Positions 1 to 6,028 of a stretch of 12,582 bases of DNA are shown here, one piece after another. Where the stretch lies: the NCBI GenBank assembly GCA_025922995.1, contig JAICGT010000010.1, forward strand, positions 1-12,582. The letters run 5' to 3'. Each line of letters begins with the position of its first letter. Position 1 is the first letter of the stretch. The position numbers and the translations under genes were made by a program. The notes beneath the pieces were generated by a model that was not told the DNA's origin, did not search any database, and was given only the letters and a program-made list of their open reading frames with translations. Origin of the DNA: Fimbriimonadales bacterium. GTDB lineage: Bacteria > Armatimonadota > Fimbriimonadia > Fimbriimonadales > ATM1.

Positions 1-572
1 AACTGCTGTAGCAACCGTGGCGCAAGTTCATAAGCGGCTCCGTTTGCGCAATCGACTGCCAACTTGAAACCATCGAGCCGCTCCGGCAACAGCCCCGCCA
101 GCCACTGCAAGTAGGCTTCCGCGGGCTCCCGGTCCTGCTTCAAGAGGCCCAGGCTCGAGCCGGTGACAGACGGCTCAGTGGTCATTTCGGCCTCGATAGC
201 GGCCTCCATTTCGTCTGTCAGCTTCCGACCGTCGTGGCCGAGGAACTTTATTCCGTTATCAGGCGCGGGATTATGACTCGCCGAAATTACCGCTCCCATG
301 TCGAACCGGTCGCCGATTCGAACCGCGTGCGATATCGTCGGCGTTGGTACGACACCGAGCGACACGGTGTCTACCCCCGCCGAATTGAAACCGGCCGCGA
401 GCGCCGCACCCAACATTCCGCCGCTGCGACGCGTGTCCCTTCCGATAACGACACTGGACCCACCCTGTAGCACTAAACAAATACCCGCTGCTCTTCCCAG
501 GCGCACCGCAAGATCCGGGGAAAGTCTGGTATTTGCTAATCCTCGAATTCCGTCCGTGCCGAAGAGGCTCAT
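1..572 (-). CDS. glmM: Phosphoglucosamine mutase GlmM, N-terminal 190 codons (cut by window edge)
   Basis: GlmM converts glucosamine-6-phosphate to glucosamine-1-phosphate, the cytoplasmic step that feeds UDP-GlcNAc and cell-wall synthesis. Translating the minus strand from ATG at 572-570 gives an N-terminus beginning MSLFGTDGIRG, the hallmark start of this family. The phosphoserine loop SASHNPAPDNGIKF lies at about residues 97-110, with the catalytic serine being S99. A GRDTRRSG segment follows family pattern at about residues 44-51. The frame stays open to the window edge, so the metal-binding and C-terminal domains are not seen. The start codon overlaps the grpE stop as ATGA, so the two are probably cotranscribed and translationally coupled. 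The GlmM-type start and loop favour glmM over other phosphohexomutases such as phosphomannomutase. Confidence 0.93.
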   Translation of the reverse strand, partial: MSLFGTDGIRGLANTRLSPDLAVRLGRAAGICLVLQGGSSVVIGRDTRRSGGMLGAALAAGFNSAGVDTVSLGVVPTPTISHAVRIGDRFDMGAVISASHNPAPDNGIKFLGHDGRKLTDEMEAAIEAEMTTEPSVTGSSLGLLKQDREPAEAYLQWLAGLLPERLDGFKLAVDCANGAAYELAPRLLQQ

Positions 573-1105
573 TCGGCAGGGCCCTTGCTGACCCTGGTCT
601 TTGCCGGGCGCAAGACTCGTCTGCCCATCTTGTAGCCGGGCTCGATCACCTCTAAGACAGTCCCCTCGGGTTGGTCGCTGTTCTCTGTCAGCACCGCGTC
701 GTGAAGGTGAGGGTCGAAGTGCTGGCCGAGCGCATCGATGGGCCGGACGTTGATCTCTTCGAGCGCAGCTCTCAACTGGCGATCCATGAGCCGAACCCCT
801 TCAATCAACGAATTTGAGTCGGCGCCGGATTCCGCCGCTGCGATCGTGCGGGCGAAGTTGTCGAGCAGGGGCAGAAGCTTCTCGGTGAGTGCGGCCGTTG
901 CGATCTCGCGGTTATGCGCAGCCTCCTGCAAAGATCGCCGCCGATAATTCTGAAAGTCTGCTACTGCGCGAAGTTTCTCGTCTTCGGCGTCGGCGAGTAG
1001 GTTTTCGAGTTCCGCAACGCGTTTTTCGAGAGGATTGGCGTCCGGCTCGGGCTCGGCTTCATCAAAGATGATCTCTTCGTCCGATTCCTTGATTTCGTCG
1101 GTCAT
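569..1105 (-). CDS. grpE: Nucleotide exchange factor GrpE
   Basis: GrpE is the homodimeric cytoplasmic exchange factor that releases ADP from DnaK in the Hsp70 folding cycle. The 178-residue product has the family layout: an acidic N-terminal segment (residues 1-22), a long helical coiled-coil region (about 25-95, including DFQNYRRR near 50-57), and the C-terminal beta domain. The signature FDPHLHDAV is at 130-138, followed by EGTVLEVIEPGYKMGRRVLRPA near 147-168. Length is typical of bacterial GrpE. No dnaK or dnaJ is visible nearby; the gene instead lies between glnA and glmM and overlaps glmM by 4 bases. There is no Shine-Dalgarno before the ATG, and a TAAAAT box lies only 9 bases upstream, which suggests a leaderless or nearly leaderless mRNA. 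Confidence 0.96.
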   Translation of the reverse strand: MTDEIKESDEEIIFDEAEPEPDANPLEKRVAELENLLADAEDEKLRAVADFQNYRRRSLQEAAHNREIATAALTEKLLPLLDNFARTIAAAESGADSNSLIEGVRLMDRQLRAALEEINVRPIDALGQHFDPHLHDAVLTENSDQPEGTVLEVIEPGYKMGRRVLRPAKTRVSKGPAE

Positions 1106-1114
1106 TCGGGCACA

Positions 1115-1120
1115 ATTTTA
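1115..1120 (-). promoter_or_regulatory. -10-like box TAAAAT directly upstream of grpE
   Basis: On the minus strand TAAAAT (5 of 6 to the TATAAT consensus) ends 9 bases before the grpE ATG, and no purine-rich Shine-Dalgarno lies in between. No good -35 hexamer is seen at the normal spacing. This arrangement matches the TANNNT-near-start pattern known for leaderless genes in several bacterial phyla. Assignment is by inspection only. Confidence 0.4.
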
Positions 1121-1140
1121 CCTGCCGCCCGTGTCGGTGC

Positions 1141-1168
1141 CGGCGGGAGGCGCGAGCGCCGCCCGCCG
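1141..1168 (-). other. GC-rich hairpin between glnA and grpE
   Basis: The 28 bases form a perfect 7-bp outer stem CGGCGGG/CCCGCCG, one mismatch, and a 4-bp inner stem closed by a tetraloop. It starts 10 bases after the glnA stop codon. No T-tract follows on the minus strand, so it is not a classic intrinsic terminator. It could protect the glnA mRNA 3' end, or act as a weak or Rho-assisted terminator. Confidence 0.45.
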
Positions 1169-1177
1169 ACGGAGTAA

Positions 1178-2593
1178 CTACGCGTCGTAATAAAGGAAGA
1201 ACTCATGCGGATGCGGCCGCAGAGCGATCGCCTCCACCTCATGCTTCCTCTTGTAGTCGATGTAGTTTTTAATGATGTCCTCGGTGAACACATCGCCCTT
1301 TAGCAACCACGAGTGGTCCTTCTGCAGCGCATCTAGAACAAGGTCGAGAGTCCCCGGAGTCTGTGCGATGTCCGCCTTCTCCTCCGGAGGCAACTCGTAG
1401 AGGTCCTTGTCCAGCGGAGCAGGCGGCTCGATTCGATTCTCGATGCCGTCGAGGCCAGCCATCAGAATCGCGGAGAAGCAAAGATACGGATTGCAGGAAG
1501 GATCGGGCGCGCGAAACTCGACCCGCTTTGCCTTAGGGCTGCCCGAGTACATCGGAATGCGAACGCACGCCGAGCGGTTGCGCTGTGAATACACCAAGTT
1601 GATCGGAGCCTCATATCCCGGAACGAGCCTGCGATAGCTGTTCGTCGTCGGGTTTGTAAACGCCAATAACGAAGGAGCGTGCTTTAAGATGCCGCCCACG
1701 TAGTGGCGAGCAGCGTCGCTCAGTCCGGCATAACCCGACTCGTCATACATGATGTTTTCGCCGTTCTTCCAAAGCGACGAGTGCACATGCATGCCACTGC
1801 CGTTGTCGCCGTAAACTGGCTTCGGCATGAACGTTGCGCTCAGGCCGTACTCGAACGCCGTGTTCTTGACGATGTACTTGTACTTTTGGAGCTTGTCTGC
1901 AACCCGAAGCAGCTCATCGTATTTGATGTCGATTTCACACTGGCCGGCTGCCCCCACCTCGTGATGGTGGATTTCCGTCTCGATCCCCGCCTCGATAAGC
2001 TTCAGCATGATGTCCGTGCGGACGTTTTGCAAGCGATCGTTCGGCGGGCAAGGGAAGTAGCCGCCCTTAGGGCGCATCTTGTAGCCGAGGTTTGGGCCCG
2101 ATTCCTTGTCGGTGTTCCAGGGCCCCTCCTCGCTGTCGATCACGTATCCCGCGCGGTGCTGCTCGCTGAAATACTTTATGTCGTCGAACAAGAAGAACTC
2201 CGCTTCCGGCCCGAAGTAGGCGATGTCCGCGATGCCGGTCTGTCGCAGATACATCTGGGCTTTCTTTGCTATGTAGCGCGGGTCCCTGCTGTAAGGCTCT
2301 CGGGTCAACGGGTCCTCGATGTCGCAGAACACGACCGCCGTCGGAACATCGGTAAACGGATCCATGAAGATCGTGTCCGGGTCGGGCACAAGCAGCATGT
2401 CCGATTCGTTGATCGTCTGGAAGCCGCGGATGCTCGATCCGTCGAAGCCGAGGCCGTCCTCGAACAGTTCTTCATCGAAAGTCGCGGCAGGCATGCTGAA
2501 ATGCTGCCAGGTACCCGGAAGGTCGGTAAACCGAAAGTCGATGATCTGGGCGTTGTTTTCTTGGGCAAACGCGATTGCCTTTTTGGGGTCCAT
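1178..2593 (-). CDS. glnA: Type I glutamine synthetase
   Basis: The enzyme makes glutamine from glutamate, ammonia and ATP in the cytoplasm as a dodecamer, the main entry of ammonia into metabolism. The 471-residue length is typical of prokaryotic GS I. Visible motifs are the beta-grasp N-terminus with [10 protein letters not shown] (49-58), the metal-binding GPEAEFF (128-134), the glutamate/ATP-binding region with [10 protein letters not shown] (266-275; H269), the ammonia/glutamate loop NRSACVRIP (339-347) and [13 protein letters not shown] (358-370). [11 protein letters not shown] (396-405) carries Y399, which matches the adenylylated tyrosine of GS I-beta, so control by GlnE-type adenylylation is possible; that is inference. 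An AGGAGA Shine-Dalgarno-like stretch lies about 10 bases before the ATG. The 300-base upstream gap holds promoter and terminator-like elements that may regulate it. It ends 72 bases before grpE. Confidence 0.97.
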   Translation of the reverse strand: MDPKKAIAFAQENNAQIIDFRFTDLPGTWQHFSMPAATFDEELFEDGLGFDGSSIRGFQTINESDMLLVPDPDTIFMDPFTDVPTAVVFCDIEDPLTREPYSRDPRYIAKKAQMYLRQTGIADIAYFGPEAEFFLFDDIKYFSEQHRAGYVIDSEEGPWNTDKESGPNLGYKMRPKGGYFPCPPNDRLQNVRTDIMLKLIEAGIETEIHHHEVGAAGQCEIDIKYDELLRVADKLQKYKYIVKNTAFEYGLSATFMPKPVYGDNGSGMHVHSSLWKNGENIMYDESGYAGLSDAARHYVGGILKHAPSLLAFTNPTTNSYRRLVPGYEAPINLVYSQRNRSACVRIPMYSGSPKAKRVEFRAPDPSCNPYLCFSAILMAGLDGIENRIEPPAPLDKDLYELPPEEKADIAQTPGTLDLVLDALQKDHSWLLKGDVFTEDIIKNYIDYKRKHEVEAIALRPHPHEFFLYYDA

Positions 2594-2706
2594 TTCTTGA
2601 GTGTCTCCTATCCTTGATTTCGTCTCATGAGGCGTCGGCCAAAGGGCGCCCTTGCCCGCTCGGATGAGTCCGGCCTACCACGTCCAGCGTGCCTGAGAGT
2701 CGCAAC

Positions 2707-2734
2707 AAAAAAGAGACACCGAATCGGTGCCTCT
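2707..2734 (-). terminator. Strong intrinsic-terminator-like hairpin
   Basis: Read on the minus strand, AGAGGCACCG and CGGTGTCTCT form a 10-bp stem (one G-U) around a 3-base ATT loop. It runs directly into a T-tract of six, the first of which is in the stem. It lies about 160 bases after the stop of the DUF4139-type gene and about 115 bases before the glnA start. It could therefore end the upstream transcript, end a small RNA, or act as an attenuator for glnA. Confidence 0.72.
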
Positions 2735-2784
2735 TGCAAGACGTTCCCATGCTCCTCTCCGAAGATTTCTTTCTCCAGCACGGG
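2707..2784 (-). ncRNA. Putative small RNA or glnA leader with 10-bp hairpin plus terminator
   Basis: Starting just after a promoter-like pair, the minus strand folds into a first hairpin, TTCCCGTGCT (2786-2777) with AGCATGGGAA (2753-2744), all ten positions pairing with one G-U. Its large purine-rich apical loop may hold a further short stem. About ten bases further comes the terminator-like hairpin with its U-tract. This promoter, structured body and terminator order is that of a small RNA of roughly 75-80 nt, or of an attenuated 5' leader for glnA. I cannot match it to a known RNA family. It lacks the conserved core I would expect of the glnA (glutamine) riboswitch. The transcription start is estimated only from the -10 box. 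A 3' UTR hairpin of the upstream gene remains possible. Confidence 0.35.
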
Positions 2785-2789
2785 AATGT

Positions 2790-2818
2790 AGTATACCGCA
2801 ACTCTGGGAGTGTTTGAA
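2790..2818 (-). promoter_or_regulatory. Sigma-70-like promoter upstream of the putative RNA and glnA
   Basis: On the minus strand TTCAAA (2818-2813, 4 of 6 to TTGACA) and TATACT (2795-2790, 5 of 6 to TATAAT) are separated by exactly 17 bases. The expected start is near 2783, right where the first hairpin begins. It is the best-looking promoter pair in the 300-base gap before glnA. There is no experimental support. Confidence 0.5.
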
Positions 2819-2894
2819 GCCTTCGCTCCGGCTTTCGCGGGGTAACTGCCGGCTGGGGCAGGCTGCAACCATACGGCCTCTCGACCTCGGCTCC

Positions 2895-4406
2895 TTACCG
2901 CAAGAGATGCACCTTATACGTGTAAGTGATCGTCCGCTTCTCCCCAGCCTTCAGCGGAATCGTCCATTCCAGCAGCTGCCTCGGGTTGACCGCGCGCAGG
3001 CCGCGGGTGATCGTCCGCACCTTCGGGTTGTCGTCCGCTCCGGCCATCTCGCCGGTCAGTTCCTTGGATATCTTGATCTCGATCGCCTCCGACTTGCGGT
3101 TGATGACGCTCAATGTCCCCTTCAAGGTGACGACGTCGTACCAGTTGCCACGCACCGTTTGCGTCAAGACTTCGCGCGCGATCTCTTCCTCGAAATCGTC
3201 CGCCCGAACATCCAGCGCCTTGGTCATTTTAACGACGGCATCGGCACCGACGCTGGTGTACATCAGCGAGTCCTGCCCGAGAATCTCGCCATTCTTAAAG
3301 ATGGTAGCGGGACCGGTCGTCAAGGGCTGGTTCGACGTGTTCTTGAATTTCAGGCTGTGCCAAACATCGCCTGGCTTATCCTCGTCCTGCGTATATCTGT
3401 TGTTGTTGACTTTGTCCGGAATATCCCACTCATAAAGGTGCGAAAAATCCGATTCCAACGCGAGCAGAATAAAATAACCACGGTCGCCCTTTTTCATTTC
3501 GACATTCGGCAATCGATAGAAGAACAGGTCCTCAGCAGACAGCCCGGGTAGTGGGCTGATGTTGAATGCCTCGTCGAAACCGCCGGAGGGCGCAGCCGCC
3601 TGGCCGAGCGTATTCGCAAATGCATCACGCCGCTCGCGCAACTGTTGCGGCGTGCCCATCTGCATGAGCTGACCCGTAAATTGGTCCACCGATTGTCGCG
3701 AAGTCAAGGGATCCCAATATCCTATGAAAGGCACGTTAGGAAAGCCTGTAATCAGCCGAACTTCGATTTTCGGCAAATTCGCCAAATCATTCAGGATTGT
3801 GGCTTTTGAAACCAATTTCAACTTCTTATCGTTCGAAATGTCGATCGAATAACCGGGCATCCAAGTAAGCCCGCGCTCCAAAGAAACAATCGAAAGCTTT
3901 GCGCCGGGGCCGGCGGTGAGATTCACCTTCATAACCGGTTTGGAAGTTTTCGACGGAGTCTTCCAAATCAGACCGCCGTCTGCAGATATCTCATAAACCG
4001 CATTCTTATTAATGACCCTCGTGCCGCCTTCTTCTTGAATTACAAGCACCTGCCCATCGGCGGATAAAAGACGCCCCTCCAGAATCCGTTCGCCGACGCG
4101 CATCTTCAAAACGCGGCCGACGTTGGCACGCAGAATTTCATCCAAGGATTGCGCCGGGGTTTCGGTCTCGGTTTCCTGATTGGTGACGATCACGCTGCTG
4201 ATCTTCGTGCCGGGCGTTGCGGAAATCCACATCGTGCCGAGGACGGCTTGCGGCATGTCCTCGATCACGTATTCACCGTTGCCGGATAGCGGCGCCTCGC
4301 GCACCACGACGGCGTAGCCGTTTTTGAAAAGCGATGCCGACGAAACGGCGAGTTGCAGGGGCGCAGGCGTCAAGGCGGCGCCTGCGATCAAAGCTGTTAG
4401 TACCAT
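2895..4406 (-). CDS. Exported DUF4139-type protein
   Basis: The 503-residue product begins with a hydrophobic signal-like segment (about residues 1-22) that lacks the usual lysine or arginine, then ASLFKNGYAVVVREA, typical of the N-terminal part of DUF4139-family proteins. The middle and C-terminal part carry family-like features: LERGLTWMPGYSIDIS (about 176-191), a FKNTSNQPLTTGPATIF block, and a beta-rich C-terminus ending in a KAGEKRTITYTYKVHL strand. Proteins of this type are predicted secreted or envelope-associated and have no established enzymatic role. The start is supported by a GAGAGGAGAA Shine-Dalgarno close to the ATG, with a TATAAC -10-like box at 4421-4426 and no clear -35. It is divergent from the small membrane-protein gene at 4480. 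Family assignment is by remembered pattern, not by search. Confidence 0.75.
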   Translation of the reverse strand: MVLTALIAGAALTPAPLQLAVSSASLFKNGYAVVVREAPLSGNGEYVIEDMPQAVLGTMWISATPGTKISSVIVTNQETETETPAQSLDEILRANVGRVLKMRVGERILEGRLLSADGQVLVIQEEGGTRVINKNAVYEISADGGLIWKTPSKTSKPVMKVNLTAGPGAKLSIVSLERGLTWMPGYSIDISNDKKLKLVSKATILNDLANLPKIEVRLITGFPNVPFIGYWDPLTSRQSVDQFTGQLMQMGTPQQLRERRDAFANTLGQAAAPSGGFDEAFNISPLPGLSAEDLFFYRLPNVEMKKGDRGYFILLALESDFSHLYEWDIPDKVNNNRYTQDEDKPGDVWHSLKFKNTSNQPLTTGPATIFKNGEILGQDSLMYTSVGADAVVKMTKALDVRADDFEEEIAREVLTQTVRGNWYDVVTLKGTLSVINRKSEAIEIKISKELTGEMAGADDNPKVRTITRGLRAVNPRQLLEWTIPLKAGEKRTITYTYKVHLLR

Positions 4407-4467
4407 AGTTCTCCTCTCGGGTTATAGACGCTCGTCGGCGGCGGATGGGTCGCTGGCGCTTAGACGG

Positions 4468-4473
4468 TAACAT
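4468..4473 (+). promoter_or_regulatory. -10-like TAACAT close to the start at 4480
   Basis: TAACAT (fits TANNNT) ends 6 bases before the ATG at 4480. No Shine-Dalgarno is present between them, so the gene may be read from a leaderless mRNA, as proposed for grpE. No convincing -35 is visible. Confidence 0.3.
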
Positions 4474-4479
4474 CCGCTT

Positions 4480-4725
4480 ATGAACCAGGAGAAGAGGAAG
4501 CGAGTTCGGAACCTGGTGGTTGCGCTTCTGGTTTTGCCGCTTTGCCTCGCGGTTGGCTACCCCCTAATTCGCAAGTTGGATGAACCGTATCGACGGTTCT
4601 TTGCTATCATGCTCGGCGCGATGGCTGGGGGCACCATTGTGTACATGACGCTGCGCGCTTTCAAGTCGGAGGACGTTGAAGAGTCTTCTAGCGATGACTC
4701 CCAGGACTCTGGCGATGACTCCTAG
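4480..4725 (+). CDS. Small two-helix membrane protein with acidic repeat-derived tail
   Basis: I do not recognise this 81-residue protein. A basic N-terminus (MNQEKRKRVRN) precedes two hydrophobic segments at about residues 12-30 and 41-58, so it is probably an inner-membrane protein with both ends in the cytoplasm by the positive-inside rule. The tail, from about residue 64, is acidic and serine-rich (EDVEESSSDDSQDSGDDS). It is encoded by the first units of the tandem array that begins near 4686, whose 21-base period equals seven codons. The reading frame ends at TAG 4723-4725, where the neighbouring repeat copies read CAG. It is divergent from the DUF4139-type gene, with a 73-base intergenic gap. 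No Shine-Dalgarno is visible. Coding is likely from its membrane-protein character, but function is unknown. Confidence 0.6.
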   Translation: MNQEKRKRVRNLVVALLVLPLCLAVGYPLIRKLDEPYRRFFAIMLGAMAGGTIVYMTLRAFKSEDVEESSSDDSQDSGDDS

Positions 4726-4891
4726 CCCTCTGGGAATGACAGCCAGGCCTCTGGCGATGACTCCCAGAGCCAAAAACTGACAGCCAGACCTCTGGCGATG
4801 GCAGCCAGAGCCAAAAACTGACAGCCAGAACTCTGGCGATGGCAGCCAGAGCCAAAAAATGACCACCAGAGCTCTGGCGATGACAGCCAGA
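4686..4891 (+). repeat. Tandem array of 21/41-base hairpin-forming repeats
   Basis: CTCTGG starts recur at 4707, 4728 and 4749 (period 21) and then at 4749, 4790, 4831 and 4872 (period 41). A degenerate unit begins near 4686. In the 41-base form a 21-base CTCTGGC unit alternates with a 20-base unit beginning CCAAAAA. The copies at 4790-4810 and 4831-4851 are perfect inverted repeats CTCTGGC-N7-GCCAGAG. Junctions between units also pair, for example GCCAGA-CC-TCTGGC near 4784-4797, so the array can fold in alternative registers. It starts inside the 3' end of the small membrane-protein gene and ends at the promoter for the next ORFs. It is not a CRISPR: there are no unique spacers of constant size, and the periodic parts are contiguous. 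Confidence 0.9.
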
Positions 4892-4908
4892 AGCCTGCGG
4901 AGTACAAT
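4880..4908 (+). promoter_or_regulatory. Sigma-70-like promoter built on the last repeat unit
   Basis: ATGACA (4880-4885, 5 of 6 to TTGACA) lies inside the last repeat copy, and TACAAT (4903-4908, 5 of 6 to TATAAT) lies just outside it, with a 17-base spacer. The predicted start near 4915 leaves a leader of about 20 bases containing a strong Shine-Dalgarno for the ORF at 4937. It is the best promoter match in the window and may drive the small ORFs and possibly the ribosomal operon. Confidence 0.65.
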
Positions 4909-4936
4909 TTGAGCACCGAAACAGGGAGGAACACTC

Positions 4937-5074
4937 ATGGCTACAACAGATTGGTACCCGTCATCACTCGCAGCCCTCGGCCCGTGGCACGCGACGTTCA
5001 GCGCGCAGGGCCTCGAGGGGAATGCTCGTGTGGGCGACGTGTCGCCGACGGTGAGCATTTCGACGACTCCGTGA
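4937..5074 (+). CDS. 45-codon ORF of unknown function, possibly a gene remnant or leader peptide
   Basis: GGGAGGA at 4924-4930 is a strong Shine-Dalgarno 6 bases before this ATG, and a good promoter lies just upstream. The 45 codons begin MATTDWYPSSLAALGPWH and end in TGA at 5072-5074. The aromatic N-terminal pattern (DWYP, then PWHATFSAQ) recalls the beginning of longer hypothetical proteins I have seen in other bacteria, but I cannot name the family. It could be the remnant of such a protein, truncated here, or a true small protein. The stop overlaps the GTG of the next ORF as GTGA, which suggests translational coupling. No signal peptide or membrane segment is seen. Confidence 0.5.
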   Translation: MATTDWYPSSLAALGPWHATFSAQGLEGNARVGDVSPTVSISTTP

Positions 5075-5307
5075 GAGATGGACTTACGAAGGCAGAGATG
5101 GTCGGGTGGTGGTTGATAGAGGGTGCGATTATTCTTAGCGTCATTTTCGCTAAGCCTGGTGATCCGGTCTGGTTGCGGCTTATCCAGGGGGCGTACCTGG
5201 TTTGGCTCGCAATCGGATTTCCGGAGCGAGTTCGTCGGATTCGGGGCCTGACAACCGCACATACATCAGTTACATCCGAAACTAACGAGAAGAAGACGGT
5301 ACAATAA
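5071..5307 (+). CDS. Small membrane protein of unknown function before rplC
   Basis: I do not recognise this 78-residue product. It has two hydrophobic segments, about residues 10-27 (MVGWWLIEGAIILSVIFA) and 33-51, then a basic stretch (RVRRIRG) and a polar tail. This fits a small inner-membrane protein. The GTG start at 5071 overlaps the preceding stop by GTGA; an alternative is ATG at 5098, which would remove part of the polar N-terminus. No independent Shine-Dalgarno is seen, so coupling to the 45-codon ORF is likely. Its stop TAA overlaps a TACAAT box at 5300-5305 upstream of rplC. A longer frame opening at TTG 4909 exists, but its N-terminal part looks non-coding and clashes with the ORF at 4937. 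Confidence 0.55.
   Translation: MRDGLTKAEMVGWWLIEGAIILSVIFAKPGDPVWLRLIQGAYLVWLAIGFPERVRRIRGLTTAHTSVTSETNEKKTVQ
5300..5305 (+). promoter_or_regulatory. -10-like TACAAT before rplC
   Basis: TACAAT repeats the exact -10 sequence of the promoter at 4903 and overlaps the stop codon of the preceding ORF. At 17-base spacing the -35 position is poor, so it would be weak or need an activator. It would give an rplC leader of about 95 bases in which I see only short GC-rich pairings. Confidence 0.35.
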
Positions 5308-5407
5308 GCGCCGGCCTCAATAGGCACGGACGCGGCGACCCTCGGCACACAGGGGCAACGCCGGAATGCGATCCGCACCGCCGGTGGAGGCTGAAGGAGA
5401 AAATAAA

Positions 5408-6028
5408 ATGTTGCCTGGAATTCTCGGCAAGAAAGTGGGCATGACCCACATATTTAACGACGCGGGACATATGGTCCCGGTCACCGTTATCGAAGCGGGC
5501 CCCGTCACGGTCACGCAGATCAAGACCCTAGCGGCGGACGGCTACAGCGCCGTGCAGGTCGGCTATGGCGACAAGAAGGCCGCGAAGGTGACCTTCCAGC
5601 AAGCCGGGCACCTCAAGAAAGCCGGCGCAGGCCCGCTAAAAGTGATGCGCGAGTTTCGGACGGACAATATCGCTGTCGAGGCCGGGCAGGTTGTCGGCGC
5701 GGATATCTTCGAACCCGGCGAGAAGATCACGGTTCGCGGGATCAGCAAGGGCAAGGGCTTTGCGGGCGTTGTGAAGCGCTGGAAGTTCAAGGGCCAGCAC
5801 ATGACGCACGGCTACATGACGCATCGGCGGCCGCTATCGAACGGCGCGACGGGTCCGGCTCGTGTTTTCAAGGGCAAGAAGGGCCCTGGGCACATGGGGC
5901 ATGAGCAGGTGACGCAGGGCGGTTTGAAGATCGTTCAGGTGGATGCCGAGCGGAATTTGCTGCTTGTGTCTGGGAGTGTTCCCGGGCCGAACGGCGGCTT
6001 GGTGCAGGTGTTTAAGTCGTCCCGGTAG
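5408..6028 (+). CDS. rplC: 50S ribosomal protein L3
   Basis: L3 binds near the 3' end of 23S rRNA and is one of the first proteins to start large-subunit assembly. The 206-residue product starts MLPGILGKKVGMTHIF and carries the family block KGKGFAGVVKRWKFKGQ (114-130), followed by HGYMTHRRPLSNGATG and RVFKGKKGPGHMG (152-164), and ends with RNLLLVSGSVPGPNGGLV. The ATG at 5408 is chosen over an in-frame upstream ATG at 5366 because AAGGAG (5394-5399) sits 8 bases before it and it gives the family N-terminus. The glutamine that PrmB methylates in E. coli appears to be absent from the GATGPARVF stretch. This is the first ribosomal gene here; rpsJ, normally just before it, is missing. A 157-base gap with a promoter follows. 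Confidence 0.97.
   Translation: MLPGILGKKVGMTHIFNDAGHMVPVTVIEAGPVTVTQIKTLAADGYSAVQVGYGDKKAAKVTFQQAGHLKKAGAGPLKVMREFRTDNIAVEAGQVVGADIFEPGEKITVRGISKGKGFAGVVKRWKFKGQHMTHGYMTHRRPLSNGATGPARVFKGKKGPGHMGHEQVTQGGLKIVQVDAERNLLLVSGSVPGPNGGLVQVFKSSR

Noticed and set aside
1141..1168. Intrinsic terminator of glnA
   Set aside because: The hairpin is strong but no T-run follows on the minus strand, so it was listed only as a hairpin.
1703..2617. Long plus-strand open frame of 304 codons opposite glnA
   Set aside because: It lies antisense to an unambiguous glutamine synthetase gene, and its composition is that of a mirror frame in GC-rich DNA; no family features.
2691..2760. Glycine riboswitch upstream of glnA (GGAGAG and CTCTCAGGCA-like strings on the minus strand about 60 bases apart)
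   Set aside because: Only two short strings resemble the aptamer; the conserved CCGAAGG-type element is absent, and a terminator hairpin with U-tract lies between them, so the resemblance is probably chance.
2727..3551. Plus-strand open frame of 274 codons opposite the DUF4139-type gene
   Set aside because: Antisense to a gene with signal peptide, Shine-Dalgarno and family features; the translated product has no recognisable motif.
4686..4891. CRISPR array
   Set aside because: Units are contiguous with no unique spacers of constant length, and no cas genes are present.
4564..5262. Minus-strand open frame of 232 codons across the repeat array
   Set aside because: Its open length comes from the tandem repeat translated in reverse (repeated CHRQ and VIAR-like blocks), and it opposes two better-supported small genes and a promoter.
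4909..5307. Single longer ORF starting at TTG 4909
   Set aside because: The start is 5' of or inside the Shine-Dalgarno that fits the ATG at 4937, and the N-terminal half has an Arg-rich, shadow-like composition; the GTG 5071 start is more credible.
5366..5407. Upstream in-frame ATG for rplC
   Set aside because: It would add 14 residues not found in L3 and lacks a Shine-Dalgarno, while ATG 5408 has AAGGAG at proper spacing.
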